From: Brachionus rotundiformis
Taxonomy: Eukaryota; Rotifera; Eurotatoria; Ploima; Brachionidae
DNA: 64,000 nucleotides
NCBI GenBank assembly: GCA_016802295.1
Contig: JAESIW010000020.1
Location: 3,083,964 to 3,147,963 of the forward strand
Reading direction: 5' to 3'
Shown: piece by piece, positions 58,322 through 64,000 of the stretch
How the letters are laid out: every line of letters starts with the position of its first letter
Position numbering within the stretch: position 1 is the stretch's first letter
Notes under the pieces: model-generated
Databases searched by the model: none
What the model saw: the letters and a program-made list of their open reading frames with translations, nothing else
Told to the model about the DNA's origin: nothing
Program-made: the position numbers and the translations under genes

Positions 58322-59768
58322 ATGATAAAACTTTGCCCAATTTTTTTTCTCTTCATTCAGCTAACTTTTCGAATAGAGTAATCTTAAACTGTTGAAATTT
58401 GGTCTAATAATTAATTAATCATCCATTTAGAGCGAGTCCCACTATTTTAGACTTCAAGTATTATTTTAAAACTCTTTTTTATATTGGAAATAAAAATTTT
58501 ACAGAATTTGGACAATCGAAAATGAAAAAATGTACCAACCAGGTGAGTTTGAAGAGAAATTTAAAATCTTCCTGCAAAACCATAGAATTGTCCAAGAGTT
58601 GAACTCAAAATACGAGTAAAAATAAAATTAAATTTTGACAAAAATTAATTTAGAAAGTAAATTTTTAGGGGTAAAACTGAATTTAAGCTAAACAAATTTG
58701 CCGACATGACTCCAGAGGAATTTAAAAGCAAAATTTTGATGAGACCAAGACCAAACAATGTGATTAAGAAAGCAGAAAAGTATGACAAAAATGACAAAAT
58801 TAAAATTAATTAATTTAATCATAAATTAAGATTTTTTAAACCTATTCAAAATCCGTCTCTACCAGAAAAATTTGACTGGAGAGATTATGGCGCAGTAACG
58901 GCAGTAAAGGACCAAGGATCAGTCGGAACATGCTGGGCCCATTCAGCCGTAATTTAATTTTTTAGTAGCTAAAAAAAAATAATGTTTATTTTTCTCAGGC
59001 TCAAAATATCGAAGGTGCTTATAAACTAAAAGGAAATCCATTGACTAACATTTCAGTTGAACAAATTGTTGACTGTGATGGCGTGTCCAGACCAGAAAGT
59101 AAACAGAGTGATTGTGGTGTTTTTGGTGGATGGCCGTATTTGGCTTTCCAATACGTTCAAAAAGCAGTAAATAAATATAAGATATAAATTTTAAATTAAA
59201 AATATTTCTAAATAAGGGTGGAATAGCTAAAGAAAGTGACTATCCTTATTGCGCTGGTACCAAAAATTCCTGCTTTCCATGTCCAGCTCCAGGCTATAAC
59301 AGAACTCTTTGCGGTCCCCCTGTTCCCTATTGTTCACTTAAAGATTCATGCCAAGCCAAAATTGACCCTTCAAAATTTATACCAAATTTAAAAGTTATAG
59401 ATTGGAAACAGACTAGTACAAATGAGACAGACATTGCTGCTCAATTGATGGCTATTGGACCTTTATCAATTGCACTAAATGCCGAAAAGCTTCAATTCTA
59501 TCACAAGGGAATTTTTGATCCCTTAATTTGTGATCCAACTAATTTGGATCATGCAGTTCTTTTAGTTGGCTGGGGAGTCGAAGGCAAAAAGCCTTTTTGG
59601 ATCGTAAAAAACAGGTTTATTATTCTAAAGTCTTTAGAATAAATTAGTAAGAGAAGTTTATTTTTTAGCTGGGGAGTTAAATGGGGTGAAAGTGGATACT
59701 TCCGAATTCTAAGAGATAAGGGAAAATGTGGAGTCAATACCCAAGTTGTCAGCGCTATTCTTAAATAA
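58322..59768 (+). CDS. Papain-family (C1A) cysteine protease, cathepsin copy 1
   Basis: Eight exons: 58322-58377, 58431-58457, 58505-58615, 58669-58779, 58831-58948, 58999-59166, 59217-59614 and 59669-59768, about 362 aa. Signal peptide IKLCPIFFLFIQLTF, an I29 inhibitor propeptide (FEEKFKIFLQNHRIVQELNSK, FKLNKFADMTPEEFK), then the mature enzyme from about LPEKFDWRDYG. The catalytic triad is complete: Gln and Cys in DQGSVGTCWAHSA, His in LDHAVLLVGWG, Asn in VKNSWGVKWG. An extra Cys-rich insertion (FPCPAPGYNRTLCGPPVPYC) is shared with the next gene and is unlike ordinary cathepsin L. It is probably a lysosomal or secreted digestive protease made as a zymogen. Confidence 0.92.
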
Positions 59769-59885
59769 ACTTAAAGACAATTTCAGCTTCTTTGCTAATG
59801 AAAAATTTTTGTAATAATAATAATAAAATTTAACATATAAATACTCTAATGTTTTAAAATTAAACGCAATTCAACAATAATAAAA

Positions 59886-61326
59886 ATGATATTTTGGAAG
59901 GTATTTGCTTTAAGCTTTATGCTCGGTTTGTCCTTAAGTTTGGACGAGATAGATGAGTAAAAAATATCTTTCTAAGTTAAAGCTTAATAGACATGTTCTT
60001 TTTTTAGGTCTTTGCCCACAAAGATCAATTTTATGTAAAAAAATAAAACCTGTAAGCCTAAAGCACCAATGTTTAATTCTTTCTATAAAGGCAATGGATG
60101 AGTGAACACAATAAAGAGTACGTAAATGAAGAAGAGTTTTATCACAGATATCAAGCTTATGTATTAAATCACATCTTAGTTGAAAAGCTGAACCAAGTTT
60201 ATGAGTAAAAAAAGAATTTTTTTTTATAGCAAAATAATTTATGGCATTAATTTAAAGTGGTAAGACAGAATTTAGATTAAATCAATTCGCGGACTTGACT
60301 CCAGATGAATTTAGAAAGACAGTTTTGATTAAGAACCTTCAAAAGCCTTTTAAACCCCGTGAGGATAAATATTTTCCTTTGTTAAATGTGGGTGAATTGC
60401 CAGAAAGCTTCGATTGGCGAGATCATGATGTTGTCACACCAGTCAAGGACCAAGGAATGGTTGGCACATGTTGGGCGTTTTCAGCTGTATTCTTTAAAAT
60501 CATTTTTTATTCAGAAATAGTTTAAGAATTAAAAAAAAAGACTCAAAATTTAGAAGGAGTTTATAAGCTAAAAAGCAATAAATTAACAAGTCTTTCAGTC
60601 GAACAGATAGTTGACTGTGATGGCTTCTTTAGTGACGATATGGAACATGCTGATTGCGGTGTGTATGGTGGCTGGCCCTATTTGGCATTCGAATATGTCA
60701 AAAAGGCCGTAATAAAACTATGAATATTAAGAAAAGATTTGAAATAAATTATTTATTAAGGGTGGAATTGAAACTGAGGAAGATTATTCGTATTGTGCTG
60801 GTGTAAAAAAGCCATGTTTGCCATGCTCAGCCCCAGGCTATAACAAAACTGAATGTGGCCCTCCAGTTCCTTATTGTCTGCTAAGTGACTCGTGTCAAGC
60901 TAAAATAGATAGCAAAAAATTTGTGCCAGACCTGAAAGTAGCTGATTGGAAAAAAGTTGTTCAGAATGAGACTGAGATAGCTGCACAATTAATGGTTTCT
61001 GGTCCGCTTTCAGTAGCTTTAAATGCAGAACTGCTTCAATTTTATTTCAGAGGTGTTTTTGATCCATTTTTGTGCAATCCAAAGGCTCTTAATCATGCAG
61101 TTTTGTTAGTTGGTTGGGGAGTACAAGAATCAAAAATTTTTGGAACAAAACCATACTGGATTGTAAAAAATAGGTATGAAAAACAAATGTACAAATAAAT
61201 GGCTTAATTGAATTTAAATATTTTAGCTGGGGTGCCAAATGGGGTGAAAATGGTTATTTTAGGATTAGAAGAGGAAAGGGTAAATGCGGCATTGATTCAG
61301 AAGTTGTATCGGCCATTCTTGAATAA
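59886..61326 (+). CDS. Papain-family (C1A) cysteine protease, cathepsin copy 2
   Basis: Seven exons: 59886-59956, 60008-60034, 60091-60204, 60258-60486, 60541-60708, 60761-61173 and 61227-61326, about 373 aa. Signal peptide MIFWKVFALSFMLGLSLS, I29 propeptide (FYHRYQAYVLNHILVEKLNQ, FRLNQFADLTPDEFR) and mature chain from about LPESFDWRDHD. Catalytic Gln/Cys lie in DQGMVGTCWAFSA, His in LNHAVLLVGWG, Asn in VKNSWGAKWG. It starts 118 bp after copy 1 on the same strand and shares its Cys-rich insertion, so they are tandem duplicates. It lacks the intron that copy 1 has between propeptide and mature enzyme, and has a 5-residue insertion (SKIFG region) before the final catalytic Asn. Confidence 0.92.
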
Positions 61327-62687
61327 AAAAAGATATTTTTATTTTAGAATTTAAAATTCAAAACTAATTTAATCTTGTAAAGATTGTTAATATTTCAAAA
61401 AATTTAACTTTTAACGATTTAATCTCTATAGATATAATCTCTATTTATAAAATATATCAATAAAACTTTTTTATAACTAAACCAATCCAACAGTAATTAG
61501 TTTAATTTAATATCATAAAACTCAATGAGATAACATATGACTCCTTAACTTTTATAATAAGGATTATTCAGTTTTTAAACTTTGGATTTTTTTTGTGACT
61601 TTGAACAAATTTATTGAATGAACAAGATTAAATAAGGATTTTTCGAACCTTGACAAATGACTATAAAATTTCTATAAAAAATATTTTTTGTAAAGTTTTA
61701 TAGCGAAAATTTTATTTTGCTTCTCCCTTGCTTATTCAAGTAAACTTTTAGTTTATCTATACAGCTATTTCAAGTGACTTTAAACGGAGAGTCATATCAT
61801 GTTCATTATATCTATCTATAATCACCAAAGCCTTGGACAAGTAAAAGCTTTTTTATTTTCCAGAAAGATTTTAAAATGATAAATTGAGTTGAAAAATTAA
61901 TTTTTTAAAAGAAAAAATATTTTTCATTTTTGATTCTGCCTAAAGAAAATAGTTTACACCATGTCCTAATAAGAACAAATCATTATAAACATGTAAAGAG
62001 ATAAACCAAAATGTAGAAAAATTTAAAATTGTGTAGATTCCTCTTGTTGGATATTAATTCTAATTTATTTCCTTAATTATACTAATTATTCATTTAAAAA
62101 ATAGCTTTGGAATCATGATGAAAGCGATTTATGATAATACATTTCTGAGTTTTAAAAAAACTTTAAAATTGATAAATGTGTTTTCATATATGTTTTTCAT
62201 ATATCTTGGTAATAATGACTTATTTTCAAAAACCGCTTTTTATTATTGATATTTCTTCCGTAAGTTAAATGACTTTTTTTCAGAAATACAAATATCTCTT
62301 TTTAACTCTAGAAGATCCAAATATTTTGAATTGCTTACTTTTGATACTCTTAAATTTTATCCTTTTATTATTATATGATTATAATACTTGCTCATTTTAA
62401 AATCAAAAATTAAAAATATCAATCAATTAAATTTTAAAAATTTGAAAAATATAAATTATTATTTGACAGGAAAACTTAAACTCTTTCTGAAAATTTACAA
62501 AGGTTTTTAAAATGGAAGCGATTTTGATTATTTTCTTTTTATTGTAAAAAAATAATTTAATATAGATTTCTGTTTGATACTATATTAAAATGTGTAAAAA
62601 AGATTAAAATTTAAATAAAATTATAATTCGGTTTCTATTCTAAGTGACATAACCTAGTGAAAATTAGTAATATTTTGTAAAAAAAGT
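61327..62687. other. Intergenic between converging cathepsin 2 and XRCC4
   Basis: A+T-rich; poly(A)-like AATAAA words follow the cathepsin stop. No exon or repeat structure found. Confidence 0.5.
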
Positions 62688-63494
62688 TCATTCATTTTCA
62701 GTTAAATCTCTAATTTTTGCTTTTTTTTCGTTCAATACTTCCACAAATTTAGAATACAAATCAAATTCAATTGCTTCTTTTTGATCTACGCATTCTCTAA
62801 GAGTCTTTGATAATATTTATTTAATATTTTATCTGAAATTAAATTTTAACTAACTCACTTCAACAGCTCCATTTTTTTCAATTGTCAAATATTTTACTTC
62901 ATTCTCTAATGAATCGATTTTTCTTTGCAAATTGTTAATCTTCTCAATACTGTAATCAAATATTTCTTTGGCTACCTTTATTATTAGAATTTAAAAATCA
63001 CCATTATATCTTGGTCAGTTTTTACCATGCTCGAGTCATCAACAATTTTTAATTCCAATGAAACCACTTTGACCTTTATTTCTCCTTCAATTACTTTTTT
63101 AAGCTCGAGCTTAAATTTCGATTTATAAGCTTTAAAAAAGCTTTTAAAAGGCGGTAAAAGAATACTTTTATTGTCTCTAGACCATCGAGTTTAATATTAA
63201 AATTTTCAAAATCTTTACCAAAAGCTTGGTTCATTTGCATTCTAATTCCATTAATGTCAAAATCATTCAGGTTCGAAAGGCTTTTGATCTTTTCTAATGA
63301 GTCTTTGAAAAAAAGCACAATATTTACGGCTAAAAATTAAGCTATTTTTTACATTTTCCAGTCCAATAATTTAAATAATCAGTAAGAATTAATCTTAAAA
63401 ATTCATTGTGGTTTTCTTCATTCCAAATTTGTAAAATGCTGAAGCGTTTATTCTTCTCATATTTAAACGATGAAAAAAGCTCGTTTGGAATCAT
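62688..63494 (-). CDS. XRCC4: XRCC4, non-homologous end-joining scaffold (short form)
   Basis: Exons on the minus strand: 63494-63353, 63302-63183, 63129-63026, 62975-62859 and 62804-62688, about 199 aa. The head domain has LRLILTDYLNYWTGKYS (vertebrate ITLTDG.SAWTGTVS). The long coiled coil follows, and the stalk motif DQKEAIEFDLYSKFVEVLNEKKAKIRDL matches vertebrate [27 protein letters not shown]. XRCC4 dimers hold DNA ligase IV on the coiled coil and bridge broken ends with XLF. The protein stops a few residues after this motif, so the disordered C-terminal tail of about 130 residues in vertebrates is missing. Donor GTCTAG at 63182 is weak; it was chosen because it leaves a 53-nt intron and the right phase. 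It lies 155 bp downstream of AFG2A on the same strand. Confidence 0.85.
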
Positions 63495-63648
63495 TTCAGA
63501 TATTTATTAAAAATAATTTATTAACTTTCAAATTGGTATTTTTAATGTCACAATTTTTTCAAAATTAACTTAAATTTTCTTATGTTATAAAAGAAAATAA
63601 TTTTTTTTTGAATAAAAATTAAAAATTTTCTCAACAAAATTTATTTTA

Positions 63649-64000
63649 TTAAACATGTTGAATATTAGAACCAAAATTAATATTAAAACTATCAAAGTAT
63701 CGAATAGTTTCATCGCTTGTTCTCGGTGTCACAATTTTAAAAGCAGTCTCAAAGTGATTTTTTCCAACTTGAGCACAGTTTATATCGCTTTCAAGAGCCA
63801 AAAAGGCAGCCTCATTGCACAAAGCATCTATTTCAGCTCCTGAATATTTTTCACTTAATTTGACCAAATTATCAATGTCTATATCATTAGAAACTGGAAT
63901 TTTTTTAAATTTTAGTTCAAAGATTTCCTTTCTTGTTTCTTGATCGGGCAGTTTCACATAAACAATTCTATCAAGTCTACCTGGTCGCATTAAAGCCTTT
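63649..64000 (-). CDS. AFG2A: AFG2A/SPATA5-type AAA+ ATPase, C-terminal part (partial)
   Basis: The frame enters from the window edge and runs to a stop at 63649, giving 117 residues of the second AAA module. KALMRPGRLDRIVYVKLPD is the sensor-2/arginine region (RPGR.DR). IDNLVKLSEKYSGAEIDALCNEAAFLALE is the small helical lid, and VTPRTSDETIRYFDSF is the C-terminal tail typical of AFG2/SPATA5. This ATPase, in the CDC48/p97 group, acts on cytosolic pre-60S ribosome particles by releasing shuttling factor RLP24. The P-loop and Walker B lie beyond the window. VCP itself or NVL are less likely because of the VTPR ending. Confidence 0.85.
   Translation of the reverse strand, partial: KALMRPGRLDRIVYVKLPDQETRKEIFELKFKKIPVSNDIDIDNLVKLSEKYSGAEIDALCNEAAFLALESDINCAQVGKNHFETAFKIVTPRTSDETIRYFDSFNINFGSNIQHV

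Noticed and set aside
1..64000. tRNA, rRNA, CRISPR arrays, operons and ribosome-binding sites
   Set aside because: No cloverleaf with a GTTCGA-type arm, no regularly spaced repeats and no ribosomal sequence were seen; the introns show this is eukaryotic DNA, so bacterial signals do not apply.

Overview
The window is nuclear DNA of a small-genome, very A+T-rich animal. Coding exons stand out as islands of higher G+C, split by spliceosomal GT-AG introns mostly about 45-70 nt long. The gene set is metazoan: a Kv3/Shaw potassium channel, tetraspanin, Ly6/three-finger proteins, a Zasp-type PDZ protein, the centrosomal protein Kizuna, MOB3, XRCC4 and MRNIP. The composition and compact genes would suit a monogonont rotifer or another A+T-rich lophotrochozoan, but the sequence alone does not settle the species. 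Every gene model here was spliced by hand from reading phase, splice sites and remembered family motifs; no search was run.

Layout. 1-73: last exon of an unidentified gene. 903-2563 (+): ALG3. 3695-5415 (-): secreted Ntn-hydrolase of the C45/dcd1 type. 9112-10879 (+): PDZ plus ZM-motif protein (Zasp/PDLIM-like) without LIM domains. 12183-13103 (+): intronless type I membrane protein. 14977-17152 (+): LRRC14-like leucine-rich repeat protein. 17330-19490: LINE relic into which a bounded Mutator-like element (MULE) has jumped. 19789-22850 (+): Kizuna. 24447-27112 (-): RSKR/S6K-like kinase. 27113-34297: long gene-poor stretch with a foldback element. 34298-35314 (-): intronless unknown protein with an HExxH motif. 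37136-40018 (+): compact run MOB3, MRNIP, tetraspanin. 40775-41134 (+): candidate neuropeptide precursor. 41733-42540: mariner relic. 43760-44189 and 49562-49991 (+): duplicated Ly6 genes separated by several LINE relics and a piggyBac-type MITE. 51416-54975 (-): Kv3/Shaw channel with a MULE relic in intron 1. 55920-56520: LINE fragment with a twin-priming-like inversion. 57136-58184 (-): GUCD1, divergent from two tandem papain-family cathepsins (58322-61326, +). 62688-63494 (-): short XRCC4. 63649-64000 (-): C-terminus of an AFG2A/SPATA5 AAA ATPase.

The genes do not form one pathway. Loose themes are lysosomal or secreted hydrolysis (C45 protein, two cathepsins), double-strand-break repair (MRNIP, XRCC4) and membrane signalling. 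The most distinctive features are structural: a MULE with a perfect 9-bp target duplication nested in a LINE, carrying a near-identical 107-bp piece of the Kizuna gene that lies about 4 kb away; and a small precursor whose layout predicts an amidated peptide with a C-x5-C ring.
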